Position numbers and translations under genes: made by a program
Shown here: piece by piece, positions 39,601 to 47,200 of the stretch
Layout: each line of letters starts with the position of its first letter
Numbering within the stretch: the first letter of the stretch is position 1
The notes under the pieces: generated by a model
What the model was told of the DNA's origin: nothing
Database searches by the model: none
What the model saw: the letters and a program-made list of their open reading frames with translations, nothing else
Assembly: GCF_024763615.1 (NCBI RefSeq)
Contig: NC_077224.1
Coordinates: 21,855,078-21,919,077, forward strand
DNA from: Phlebotomus papatasi
Lineage: Eukaryota > Arthropoda > Insecta > Diptera > Psychodidae
Direction: 5' to 3'
DNA: 64,000 bases

Positions 39601-41443
39601 TTCACGCACCAAAATGGCTTGAAATACAGTGAATATCATCCAAGAAGGGTCCCAAGCCCTCAAACAATGGCCAAAAATCAATGAAAATAAAGGAAATTTA
39701 AATTTTTCCGACATTTTTCATTCTAATATCCGGCTAGTAAAATTTACTATCCTGCCAGTAAACTTTACCATCCGGTTAGTAAAATCTAATATCCGGGGAT
39801 ATTAGAATTTACCATCCGGCTATTAGAATTTACTATCCATGCAATAGATTCTACAATTTTTGACAGTCCAATTTAATATCGCGTTTGCTGGGTGACTTTT
39901 TTACTATCCGGCCATTAGAATTTTGTATGGAGGATGGTAAATTTTACCATCCACATTTTTCTCGGTGTAGATAAGCAATTTACACTACAATAATACTACT
40001 TAATAAAGAACAGAATTTTTTATTGAAAAAAAGAAAAGATATTAAAAGGAAAAAAACAGACGGAGCCAGGGATCGAACCCGGGGCACTTCCGTTGAACGC
40101 CATTTGCTGTACCGCTGAGCCACCGCTGCCTGCAGTCTCATTCGATTTTTTTTTATTATGTGCTGTGTAAGATGTCATTTTCAACTTTGGGGAATTAAAA
40201 AAAAAATTAACCAAATTTCGCACTTTTTGAATATACCACGTTTAATTTGATACCTTTCTGCGTAGTTGAGCAAAGCCCCAGATTTATACTAATTTGATGA
40301 CTCGAGTACTTCCCTTGTCAGCGTTAGTCCTGCCCTCGGGCGGTGGATAAAGGAAACCAACTGATTTATTAACAGAGCTTTCGGAACGTCATTTTTTGTG
40401 TTTGTGCATAGGTTTTCTGATTAATTAATAAATAAGCATAATATATCAGCTGTTACTGTGCATACCAGCCATAGTCTCTGAAAATATTGCTGTCGAAACA
40501 TCAAACGAGATATTATAGCCTGAAGCCTAATCCACTCATTGAAACTATCATTGTAATGAAACAAGTTATCAAAATATATATCATAATTTAATGTAATTTA
40601 TTTTTGAAGTTTGTGTAACAAATGATTATTTAATTAATTAATAATTTATTGATAATCTTTCTAAGAAATTCTACAGTAATTTGATATAATAACGTAAATT
40701 TTTCTTACTTAGTTTTCTTACCTAATTGAGATTTTTATCCTGTACTTTAGTTATAATCTTAAAGTTTTCAAATTAACTATTTTTCAATTTAAGTTTATTT
40801 CATTCCGTGCATTCAGAGTTATTTTATTTACAAATTGAGCTTTTGCATTGATTTTTAACTTTACTTGTATCTTACAAAGAAACTTTCTTAAGTTAAAGAA
40901 TACATTATTCAACTATTTCCTTTGGGATTATCTCTGTGAAAAAGTCTTAAAGCTCCTTGTATATACATACATATTATTCTTCTCACAGGGTTTTCTAACA
41001 AAGAGAATGCACATTGCTTTTGAAGAAAGCTGTGAGAGAGAACAAAAAAAAAAAGAAGAAATCGATCTTAAGACTCAAGAAGAGTGCATCCTCCACAAAT
41101 CCCTATTGAATTGTGTTTTGTGCATGAAAATGTATTCTATTTTGGTCTGGATGGTTGATCTTTGTAGGTGCGAAGGTGCCTCCTTGTTGGTCTATTTGGC
41201 AATATAGGTGAATTGCAGAGGGATCAGATGTACCTGACATTGTCGGGTAGGCAGAGAGCTAAACTTCATCCAAGCAGTGCACTGTGTCATAAACCACTGG
41301 CCGATTATGTTGTCTACACGGATCTCGTGGCCACAGAGCGTGCTTACCTCAAATTTATCACCATTGTTGACTCTGAGTGGCTTCATGATTTGCCAAATGC
41401 TAGCAAATTGCGAAGGTACTCCACGAGCAATAACTTCAAGTAG
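9441..41443 (+). CDS. DHX33: ATP-dependent DEAH-box RNA helicase DHX33, six exons
   Basis: Exons: 9441-9661, 9737-10124, 21189-21881, 25891-26121, 26228-26521, 41168-41443. Intron phases are 2, 0, 0, 0, 0, and every join keeps the frame and GT-AG ends. The product is 700 residues, the normal family length. All helicase motifs are present: GETGSGKT (89-96), DEAH (186-189), SAT (223-225), QRTGRAGR (393-400), followed by winged-helix/ratchet (HA2) and C-terminal OB domains. DHX33 is a nucleolar/cytosolic RNA helicase linked in animals to rRNA transcription, translation initiation and RNA sensing. The choice of DHX33 over other DEAH proteins rests on the short N-terminus, QSLPLFPVRE before motif I, and the C-terminal region. 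The long introns 2 (11.1 kb) and 5 (14.6 kb) are full of mobile elements. Confidence 0.92.
9737..10124 (+). CDS. DHX33: DHX33 exon 2 (RecA1: motifs I, Ia, Ib, II)
   Basis: The acceptor is TTGCAG at 9731-9736. The exon encodes LGETGSGKTTQIPQ, TQPRRIAAISVA, YMTDGSLLRE and DEAH, all intact. The donor is AAG|GTAAGG at 10125. Frames on the opposite strand here are shadows. Confidence 0.92.
10403..10947. mobile_element. MITE with CACTGAGAGAAA ends
   Basis: Left end CACTGAGAGAAAAAAAAG, right end GGATTTCTCTCAGTG followed by TA; a TA also lies two bases before the left end. The interior has repeated stretches of the AAAATTAAG/TTAATTTTA type. It is noncoding and sits inside the hAT-like element. Confidence 0.6.
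10948..11794. other. Interior of hAT-like element, nothing coding seen
   Basis: AT-rich sequence between the CACTGAGAG MITE and the first minisatellite array. No open frame of note and no transposase similarity was recognised. Confidence 0.4.
11795..12521. repeat. Minisatellite array A with orientation switch
   Basis: Degenerate units of about 41 bp of the type AATCATAAAACGGTAAATGCG + CTTAAAATCACGCACAGCTC. Units run forward up to about 12205 and in inverted orientation after it, so the array can fold on itself. It continues for a short way after the MITE at 12526-13041 (to about 13180). Confidence 0.8.
12526..13041. mobile_element. piggyBac-type MITE (TTAA target) inside minisatellite
   Basis: TTAA stands on both sides (12522-12525 and 13042-13045). 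The ends are CCCTTTATGGACGA and TCGTCGTTAAAGGG. Taking the element out restores the minisatellite phrase GTGCGTGTTTTTAAGCGCA, so the insertion site is clear. The right end is the same family as the segment in the 997-bp repeats. It has no coding capacity. Confidence 0.85.
15010..16785. repeat. Minisatellite array B, ~41-bp unit, with orientation switch
   Basis: About 34 forward units (AAAACGGTAAATGCGCTTAA + AATCACGCACAGCTCAATCAT) run to about 16420. About nine units in the opposite orientation follow to 16785. Units differ by point changes (GCG/AAG/GTG before CTTAA; CTC/GTC/CAC after ACAG). The same unit makes array A 3 kb away. Confidence 0.88.
16786..17839. other. Unique AT-rich stretch in foldback centre
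   Basis: No repeat structure or convincing coding frame. The 60-75-residue frames at 17066-17402 overlap on opposite strands and show no recognisable domain. Confidence 0.4.
19491..20557. mobile_element. TA-flanked MITE, GGGGAAATGCTTCTAATTTT family, copy 1
   Basis: The left end GGGGAAATGCTTCTAATTTT is matched by the diverged inverse AATTACAAGCACTTCCCC at the right end, with TA on both sides. It is about 1.07 kb without coding sequence. A truncated relative is at 27064-27861. Confidence 0.7.
20558..21188. other. Right end of hAT-like element and intron 2 end
   Basis: Holds a lone CTCAGTGTAG-type MITE end (about 20968) and the GGGTCGG-rich subterminal region of the hAT-like element. About 90 bp of plain intron then precede exon 3. 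No gene. Confidence 0.5.
21189..21881 (+). CDS. DHX33: DHX33 exon 3 (motifs III-VI, RecA2)
   Basis: Starts at GAGGCACAG after a CTGAAG acceptor and ends at ACG|GTGAGT. It encodes MSATMD, LIFLTGQEEID, ATNIAETSLTISG and AWQRTGRAGR. The acceptor has a weak pyrimidine tract; its placement rests on the frame and on the family sequence resuming there. The 283-residue frame on the opposite strand (21066-21917) is a shadow. Confidence 0.9.
22486..23382. mobile_element. TA-flanked MITE, GGGTGGAATCACCACTT ends
   Basis: Left end GGGTGGAATCACCACTTCTC, right end AAGTGGTTACTCCACCC, with TA directly on both sides. It is 897 bp in DHX33 intron 3. The 94-residue frame at 22960-23244 lies inside and has no recognisable domain. 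Confidence 0.75.
24160..24900. repeat. Diverged direct repeat in intron 3
   Basis: The phrases GGAAAGGTCTTGGAATTTCC, GAACCGGTT and CATAACCGATAACTAATTTT recur at about 24230-24320 and 24690-24780, with further partial copies at 24410-24450 and 24840-24870. The unit is about 460 bp and degenerate. The rest of intron 3 (21882-22485, 23383-24159, 24901-25890) shows no repeat or exon I can support. Confidence 0.5.
25891..26121 (+). CDS. DHX33: DHX33 exon 4 (winged-helix / HA2 start)
   Basis: The acceptor is ATATTTGCAG and the exon has 77 codons in phase 0. It includes VLQLLALG, FDFMDKPS and LTEAGRKMSQFPLDPRFSKILL, the usual DEAH C-terminal signature. The donor is GAG|GTGAGT. Confidence 0.9.
26228..26521 (+). 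CDS. DHX33: DHX33 exon 5 (HA2/ratchet helices)
   Basis: The acceptor is TCGGCAG and the exon has 98 codons. It shows the family pattern SKHGDHLTILNAFREF, WCFKHFLNYRNL and EVRKQLMEIC. The donor is CAG|GTATGT. The next exon is 14.6 kb away. Confidence 0.9.
26711..26820. mobile_element. 110-bp hairpin element
   Basis: AATAGAGAAAACACGGAAAT at the left end is matched by its inverse at the right end, and pairing runs nearly to the centre. It is a very short MITE-like palindrome in DHX33 intron 5. Confidence 0.65.
27064..27861. mobile_element. Truncated relative of the MITE at 19491
   Basis: Shares with the copy at 19491-20557 the stretch from TTGGACACTAAAAATAAATT through TGATGACTAGGTTGGACAAA. It carries a 250-bp internal stretch not in copy 1 (about 27270-27545). 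Its right end is replaced by the minisatellite at 27878. Confidence 0.6.
27878..28432. repeat. GC-rich minisatellite, ~30-bp unit
   Basis: Units of the type GCGAAAATCCGCGAAAAAAT followed by ACGCGCCCC are repeated about 18 times with variation. Because the unit is about 30 bp and poor in stop codons, long repetitive frames open on both strands (up to 164 residues). I treat these as artefacts of the repeat. It stands out strongly from the AT-rich surroundings. Confidence 0.85.
28433..29321. other. Intron 5 stretch with microsatellites
   Basis: Contains AT dinucleotides near 28457 and a short TGTATATTG-type repeat (28784-28820). No exon was seen. The 63-residue frame at 28777 is repeat-driven. 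Confidence 0.45.
29322..29401 (-). mobile_element. tRNA-like SINE head or tRNA pseudogene
   Basis: On the minus strand the sequence reads CCCCTATAGTTCAGTTGG + TAGAGCATTCGCC, a good box A and D-arm, and later CCAGTTCAAGCC, a box B-like T-arm. A 7-base loop with AGA in the anticodon place sits in a TTCGC/GCGAA stem. The acceptor stem does not close, so a working tRNA is unlikely; a SINE head or decayed tRNA fits better. Confidence 0.45.
29402..30870. other. Intron 5, nothing recognised
   Basis: AT-rich sequence with small frames (63 and 73 residues) that match no family I recognise. No terminal repeats were detected. Confidence 0.4.
30871..31512. mobile_element. Foldback MITE, GGGGAATTCTGTAAT ends, copy 1
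   Basis: The left end GGGGAATTCTGTAATTTTCG is matched by …CACGAATATTACAGAATTCCCC. The arms pair over most of their length, including CTCACGTGACATTGTCAGA near 31270 against its inverse near 31100. The centre holds a further partial copy of the same end (31153). A relative is at 49076-49581. Confidence 0.7.
31513..32289. other. Intron 5, nothing recognised
   Basis: AT-rich, no open frame of note, no repeat seen. Confidence 0.4.
32290..32687. mobile_element. Inverted-repeat element, GTTATCACACTTGCACATT ends
   Basis: The left arm GTTATCACACTTGCACATTA and the right arm ending AATGTGCAAGTGTGATAAC pair for more than 120 bp, allowing small differences. It is about 400 bp and noncoding. Confidence 0.65.
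32688..34241. other. Intron 5, poly-A/T-rich stretch
   Basis: Long A and T runs, especially 33600-34090, and no convincing coding sequence. The two overlapping frames on opposite strands at 32983-33287 look like chance. Confidence 0.4.
34242..34647. mobile_element. Palindromic MITE, GGGCAGAATCACATT family, copy 2
   Basis: Left end GGGCAGAATCACATTGACA, right end TGTCAATGTGATTCTGCC. It shares its whole plan with the copy at 2133-2508, including GGTGGCACTAGGTGAAAAT near both inner arms. Its ends match each other better than those of copy 1, suggesting a younger insertion. Confidence 0.8.
34648..36168. other. Intron 5, nothing recognised
   Basis: AT-rich. The 68-residue frame at 35750 has no recognisable domain. 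No terminal repeats found. Confidence 0.4.
36169..37121. mobile_element. TA-flanked MITE, GGGGAGACTGGGGC family
   Basis: Left end GGGGAGACTGGGGCA, right end TGCCCCAGTTCCCCC, TA on both sides, 953 bp. It is the uninterrupted relative of the element split between 13225 and 19239; shared inner text includes CATTTTTCAATGGATT and AAAATAGCAAAAAA. Confidence 0.75.
37565..37634. mobile_element. 70-bp Stowaway-like MITE hairpin
   Basis: CTCCCTCTGTCCCGAAATAA is matched perfectly by its inverse at the right end, with TA directly on both sides (37563-37564, 37635-37636). The arms pair for more than 20 bp around a ~20-bp centre that also pairs in part. The end closely resembles the CTCCCTCCGT start of plant Stowaway elements. 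Confidence 0.8.
37637..38077. other. Intron 5, nothing recognised
   Basis: AT-rich spacer between the 70-bp hairpin and the large foldback. No gene. Confidence 0.4.
38268..38340 (+). other. tRNA-like segment in left foldback arm
   Basis: GCAGCGGTGGCTCAGCGGTA gives a box A/D-arm and GTGTTCGATCCC gives a near-perfect box B, followed by TTTTT, a pol III stop. An inverted copy lies at 40058-40131 in the other arm. No closed acceptor stem was found, so it is a pol III promoter relic or SINE head rather than a tRNA gene. Confidence 0.5.
39101..39967. mobile_element. TA-flanked MITE, CACCGAGAAAAATTTGGATGG ends
   Basis: Left end CACCGAGAAAAATTTGGATG, right end CATCCACATTTTTCTCGGTG, TA on both sides. 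Removing it restores CACTCTAGATAAGC, the sequence seen in the other foldback arm, which proves the insertion and the TA duplication. The interior is made of many short phrases of the type GGATAGTAAATTCTA / TAGATTTTACTATCC in both orientations. Confidence 0.85.
39526..39598 (+). other. tRNA-like segment inside the MITE
   Basis: CGTGGCGCAGCTGGAAGATG resembles a tRNA D-arm/box A and GTGTTCAAATCTCG resembles box B at the right distance. No closed acceptor stem. It could be a SINE head captured by the element. Confidence 0.4.
40318..41167. other. End of DHX33 intron 5
   Basis: AT-rich, ending in the CTTTGTAG acceptor. The 119-residue frame at 40848-41207 runs through the acceptor in another frame and is not part of the gene. 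Confidence 0.5.
41168..41443 (+). CDS. DHX33: DHX33 exon 6 (C-terminal OB domain, stop)
   Basis: The acceptor is CTTTGTAG at 41160-41167. It encodes VRRCLLVGLF, LHPSSAL, DYVVYTDLV and FITIVDSEWL, the OB-fold end of DEAH helicases, and stops with TAG at 41441-41443. No clear AATAAA was seen in the following 80 bp before the convergent reading frame. Confidence 0.9.
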   Translation: MRRCLLVGLFGNIGELQRDQMYLTLSGRQRAKLHPSSALCHKPLADYVVYTDLVATERAYLKFITIVDSEWLHDLPNASKLRRYSTSNNFK

Positions 41444-41520
41444 CCCAGTGGGAATTTTCCTTTCTGGGTTTTGTTTTTTAGTTTTATCTTTTGGTAATGC
41501 ACGCGGGACGACGACAACGG

Positions 41521-42271
41521 TCACAGGAAACCATCAAAGAGTCGGGTAAGTAAGCCAAATGCATAAAAATTGAGACAATGAGATATGTTTAAATTTAGCA
41601 GTTGATTTGGCTGCAATTCCATATAATTCATCAGCATTTTTACCATTCGAAGTTCATTTGCGTAGTATGTTGTAGGCGGGATGGTTTCATTGAGGTTTTG
41701 ATTGATTTTCGGGGATGCGGTGGGGCTATAGGGAGGAAAATCCGGACTTTTGGCACGATTTTCTGCCAGCAAAGTAGAATTTGTGGTTGAGTCGCAGGGT
41801 GAATTTGTCATTTTTTCTCTTGATGATATTCTAAAGCATTTGGGGTAGATATTGTTGTAACTTTCACCCTCATTTGCATAATTGGTGATATTTCGGGGGA
41901 TAGAAAGGAGATTGACATCGCTGGAAATTGCCAAAAGATCTCGCATTTTGGTGCCATCGTATGCCAATGTCTCACGCACCTTATTCTCAATTCGCTGGCG
42001 TGTAAGGAGATTATTGGCCTCTTCATCGGCCGTATCTCCAGATATCCACTCAGACAGGTACATTCGTACAGAATGGAGCCACTTGGCAATGCCATCCATG
42101 TCAATTAGATCCACCAGTGTTGGATCCTCGAGGATTAGCATGTACTTCACCACACACAGTCCCCCTTTGATTTCTGGACCAAAAAATTTAATACTCTTGA
42201 TTAGAGCCTTAATGCCCAGAAAAATCCCCTTGAATAGCGTAAATAAACGGGGCTCAGCTTTAGTTGGTGTC
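41521..42271 (-). CDS. Unrecognised protein, internal or last exon
   Basis: An open frame on the minus strand begins after a strong acceptor (pyrimidine-rich tract then TTTTTAG, exon from 42271, phase 2) and stays open to TGA at 41521. The first 120 residues look like folded protein (LFTLFKGIFLGIKALIKSIK, then YMLILEDPTLVDLIDMDGIA and WLHSVRMYLSEWISGD). The rest is rich in Ser, Thr, Pro and Asn. A weak donor (ATG|GTAAAA at 41643) could end the exon earlier. It converges on DHX33 with only 77 bp between stop codons. Upstream exons must lie to the right; none was identified before the Polinton. I do not recognise the family. Confidence 0.6.
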
Positions 42272-42303
42272 CTAAAAAGAAAAAAGGAAGAGCAACAAAA
42301 CAA

Positions 42304-42730
42304 AAAAATTTCTACTGTGAATTTCCCAGAATTTTTCTTGGAAATTTATGGACAAGTCGCACTGTTGCAATGGCAACAGCATATTTGGATTTATTTTTTT
42401 AATATTTGTTCTCTAAAAATAGGCAATTTAAGGAAAGCGTAATTGTCACATTGTTATAATTATTTTAAATATAGGTAATTCCACTAGCGGGGCCAGCGGG
42501 GTCAGCGGGGCAGTGAGGGTCCGTTGCATACCTCTACGATACGCTAGAACTTTTCCCCCATGTTTTAGAACTTTGCTCCTGAACAAAAGTTGTTATCTTT
42601 TCAAATGTCTATCCAATGATATACATAAAGTGATGGAAAATAAGTATAATTCCACCCCATTATCCTTAAAGAACCTCAATAAAAAAAGAAGCCTCGAAAA
42701 AAAATCATGTGTAGCCCATAATGTCCATTA
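42304..42730. other. Spacer upstream of the unrecognised exon
   Basis: Minus-strand intron or flank. Contains a short GC-rich direct repeat (GCGGGGCCAGCGGGGTCAGC near 42488). No exon recognised. Confidence 0.4.
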
Positions 42731-44213
42731 ATGCTAACATAAAAAATTGAATTCTGTTTTTTAGGCTGGAAATAAGTATAATTCCATTCAATAAATTTAG
42801 CACTAGGGTATTTATTTTTAACCAATTTAAGGTAAATATCTTTTAATAATTTTATTTTTAACTATGCAAGCCATGGTGAGGAGACCTCGGCCTCGAGGAA
42901 GACCTAGGACAAGGTGGCTGAATCAAATTCAGAATCTTGCCGTGGAACGCCTCGGGATCGAACCCGAACATCTTCCTGAAGTGGCGGAGGATCGACAAGC
43001 GTGGGCTGCTAAGTTGGATGTCATGGGCCCGCGACCCCAATAGGGATAAGGGGTTGAAAATGAATGAATTAATAAATTAAGTTCCATTTGATAAAGTTTT
43101 ACACTAATTTTTGGTGAAATATCGCGGGGAAAATGTTTGAGGAACAAAAATAGAGAAAAAAATAAAGACTTGATGGCGATGGATCTTAAGAACTAAGAAA
43201 AATGGCTAGGTCCTATCAGATAATTGTCAAATTTGTCAATATATCTGCCATTCATGCCACTTAAGGTACTCCAAAAGCCGAAAATCTTCTGTTGTTAGAG
43301 GTCAAAAGAACATTTTGCCTCTAACAGTGTTCTTTTTCACTGGAAGAAAGGTCTTGTACGCCTATATTTTATTGGAAAACGATGCTTACTGTTTAGTCTG
43401 GTTATGCGCAGATGGTTTTGCCTCAAAATCGTATTCGTAAGTGACCGTGGGTAATCGTTGCATTAAAACTAAAAATCATCTCAAAAAAGGCTTAACAGTT
43501 TGGTAAATATGATATGTTTTGCACTATTTGAGAGTTTCAAAGTTATTTTTTTTGGATAAAAATGAATTATAGGTCCTGCTTTCGCTTTTTTGTCTGAAAA
43601 ACCAGCTTTAAACCATTATTGATAGAGTCAAACATCTTATGCTGATCGAACTGTTAAAAGCCTTCTTGGCGATGATTTTTAGTTTTAATGTGACGATGAC
43701 CCACGGTTACTTACGAATACGATTTTGAGACAGAACCAGCAGCACTTAACCAGATTAAACAGCAAGCATCGTTTTCCAATAAAATATAGGCGGATAAGGC
43801 CTTTTTCCAGTGAAAGAGAACACTGTTAGAGGCAAAATGTTTTTTTGGCCTCTAACAACAGAAGACTTTCGGCTTTTGGAGTACCTTAAGTGGCATGCAT
43901 GGCAGATATATTGACAAATTTGACAATTATGTGATAGGACCTAGTCATTGTTCTTAGTTCTTAAGATTAATCGCCATCAAGTCTTTAATTTTTTTTTGTT
44001 TTTGTTCCTCAAACATTTTTCCCACGATATTTCAGCAAAAATTAAAATAAAACTTGATCAAATAGAACTGAATTTATTAATTATAGTTAAAAATAAAATT
44101 ATTAAAAGATGTTAATCTTAAATTGGTCAAAAATAAATACCCTAGCGCTAAATTTATTGAGTGGAATTATACTTATTTCCAACCTTCAAAATGTCAATTT
44201 TTATGTTGGCATG
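42731..44213. mobile_element. 1.5-kb foldback element with LINE fragment in one arm
   Basis: Left arm 42731-43560 and right arm 43570-44213 are inverted copies; landmarks are GAAATAAGTATAATTCCA, AAATAAATACCCTAG and CCAAAAGCCGAAAATCTTC with their inverses. About 200 bp present only in the left arm is a retrotransposon fragment. The arms differ at many sites, so the element is not new. Confidence 0.8.
42864..43070 (+). pseudogene. 3' end of a non-LTR retrotransposon, inserted in foldback arm
   Basis: A 59-codon frame (42864-43043) encodes RPRPRGRPRTRWLNQIQNLA followed by VERLGIEP and EVAEDRQAWAAKL. This is the typical C-terminus of non-LTR reverse transcriptase proteins. A short tail of TGAATGAATTAA type follows. 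The 5' truncation and the clean interruption of the arm are as expected of LINE insertion. Confidence 0.7.
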
Positions 44214-47200
44214 AAAGAACGCTATGATATACGCATGATTTTTTATCGATAGGGTAAATTAAGCTAATTCAAAACCTGTTCAAATGGAAATTTTTCGCTA
44301 CTCCAAATGGAAACGTCATATTGTTTTCATGATAAATACAGTACTAAATTACTATATTTATATATTTTCTATACCTCAGTTTCATTATTTAGTTAATTTT
44401 GCTCCAAATAAAGCGAAAATCCATTCATATTCACAAATTTTAATTTGTTAATTTCTCAGAAAAATTAAAAGTGTACCTTTTCACCATCAAATTTTTCATC
44501 GATCGACCATGTTTTTTATTCGTTGTTGGTTATTCGTTTTATTTAACATTTATGTCATATTTCTGGCTGATTTTAGTTAAATTAAGTGCTAATCTTCATT
44601 GTTAACTGTACGTGAAGTTTTCAAATGAAATAATTACCTATTTCGTGAACAAAAAAGGATTTTTTTGAAGTGTTTGTAAATGCTTCAATAGGAAACTCCG
44701 GAAATATGATTTTTTTTTAGATTTTCTTATTGTTTTGGATGGGAAAGGAGAAAAGACTAGAAATAAGAAAAAATCCTGCACTCAAGAGCAACTCAACAAA
44801 GTTTTGGAAGCCTTTCGTCGCGGTTTCACTTATACACTGTTTGTCTCCAATTAGAAACTTTTCCTTGTCTCCATTTGGATTAATTTGTTTCCAATAGCAG
44901 CATTTTACACTCGCGTATTTTTCTTGTATTTTAGAAGTTTTCAAATTATATCTAAAGAATTTTCACTAAACAGTAACATTCTAGAAGAGTCAATGAGAAA
45001 ATTTATGTAATTCTCTTTAGAAAAAATATGAACTTAATGTGTTGAATCTTCTGACAAAGTTAAAGCGTCTGGAAATGGTTTTGAATTAGGACATTTGCCG
45101 TAATGCCTTAAATTTTCTAAAAAGAGCCAAGGGTCAAATCCATTAGGAACATAGAAAAAACTGAGTTATCCGAAGCTTAAGTCGTCCGAAAGTAGCGCGC
45201 TTTCCCCTAATTCTTACGAGAAATTTTTAAAGTAAATTTTACTACAAGGTTTCTACAAAACGGACAAAGCATAAGAAATACAATTTGATTTATTAGATTT
45301 TTTGGTTTTTGTGCATTTTATTGTGGAGTTATTTATTCCAATTTTCTTAACAATTGTTCAAACCAAGTTATGCCTCTTCCATTGCAATTGTGCCATGTTT
45401 CACTTGTGAAAATGCATTCAGTGAGCTTTTTGGAATACATCAGATGATTTTATTGGTTTCACTTTGTCTCGTATTTCCCCAACATACAATTGAATATTTC
45501 AAGGGGATGTTCACCATTTTTTTTTTCTGAACAAGATATTTATTGCAGGAATATATCTACATTTTTATTGGTAGACTTCTTGGGGAGAAATATGAATGTC
45601 CTGAGCAATTTGGGGATTTGCACATTTCTTTATTGTTCCAAGTCTAAGGGGAGCGAAAGAGAGAGCAATAATCTGCCAATTTTTAGATAGAAATGGGTGG
45701 GGCACTTTCATACAAAGGCAGTATTTTACAGAGATTTTCTCATTTTTTTTTTCATGGGAAGTTCAGAACACTTGCATCTTATAGAGCGACTTTCTATTAA
45801 ACTCATTGTATTTCCGGTGCTTTGATTTTAAACTCTGAAAATTAACAGTGAAAAAATAATGAACGTTATTGGCTTCTAATGGACAAAATTGAAATAAAGA
45901 ATTTATGGGGGGTCCATCGAAGACTGCAATTTGATATCTAGTCCTTGATTCAAAAAATTCTGCAAAAAATTATTTCACATGTGATGAGTTTGCACTCAAT
46001 CAATAAAATTATTTAATATTCTATACTTTGTTCTGTGTATTATTTTCCAATTTTCATAAAATTACCCCTATATCATTTTATATTAGGCTCTTTTATGTGA
46101 TTTACCAATTATTTCTATTGACAATTGAATTAAATTTCATTTTTGGTACAATCCTAATAATCGTATTTTGTGGTAGATTTCTTTTTTTTACTTAAAATAT
46201 GAAATTCAAGCTTCAAATGCTTTTTTTCTGTGAAATACTATACTTTTCCTCTGGTTTTTGGCAGAGGCGGCAAAAGACAAAAAAAAAACGAAAAGAAAGA
46301 AAGGTGAAGACTCAAGAGAAATCTGTAAATTTGGTGGTTGGTACAGAATGAAGGAGAGAGAAAAATCATTCGTATGAGTGAGGAAATATGTAATATCAGG
46401 TGTAATATATATTTCTCTTGTGTGATTCACTTCAGCAATTCGTCTCAGAGGGTGAAAACATGAAATGCTGGAAGGGATGCCACAGAGAAAAAAAAAGATC
46501 CAACACGACACATACAATATCCATAAGATAAATTTGAGTATTGTGGAAGAGATAGGCACTGTGCGGGGGTTGAAAGAACCTACAATTTCTTTTTCTATAG
46601 GAAATCTCTAGATGTGAATTCTTTTATTGCTCGATCTGCATGGAGAGAGCAATATATATAATCCATTTAGTTTTCGATACTTCACAAAATATTTATATAG
46701 CTTCGTTTCCAGGGAATCTTATTTTGATGCAATTTTACAAAAGATAAAGCATTCAACTGTCCGTTCGTTCGTAATAAGATCTAGAAGCCAAATGGTTATA
46801 GGGATTTTATAGTGAAGGTCTATTGCAGTTCCCGAAAAATTCGAACTTTTTATTTATTTAAAAATAGGAGAACTGTAACAAATTTGGGACACGTTGCGTG
46901 CAAGAATCAATGTTTTGAATTTTAAATGCCTTATTTTCAATACAATTTTTTTTTTTTAAGGAAAAGCACTCTTCCTTCGAACGTTCATGCCTTCGAATAA
47001 TGTGAATTTTCTTTTATCTTTCCTGAGAGACTTACATATTTCTATTCTTTCCGTACAGAAGTAGATCTTGAAAAATTCGAAAATCTATTTGAAGATCCAA
47101 AAAAGAGACTTTCTTACTTCTTAATACTAACGCAAGGTGGCGGAAGTTACATCCTGTTCGAATTTCGAAGTGCTCAAGTGTTAAAATGTGACGGTCTTCA

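Larger units (their letters stand above)
38078..40317. mobile_element. 2.2-kb foldback element with nested MITE
   Basis: The left arm starts CAAGGGAAGTACTCGAGTCA and the right arm ends with its inverse. Arms of about 650-700 bp meet near 38760. The right arm is interrupted by the TA MITE at 39101-39967, which the left arm lacks. Both arms carry a tRNA-like segment (38268-38340 and 40058-40131). No protein is encoded. Confidence 0.75.

Noticed and set aside
46206..46559. 117-residue hydrophobic frame
   Set aside because: Low-complexity Phe/Leu/Ser text from T-rich DNA; no promoter, splice signals or family match.
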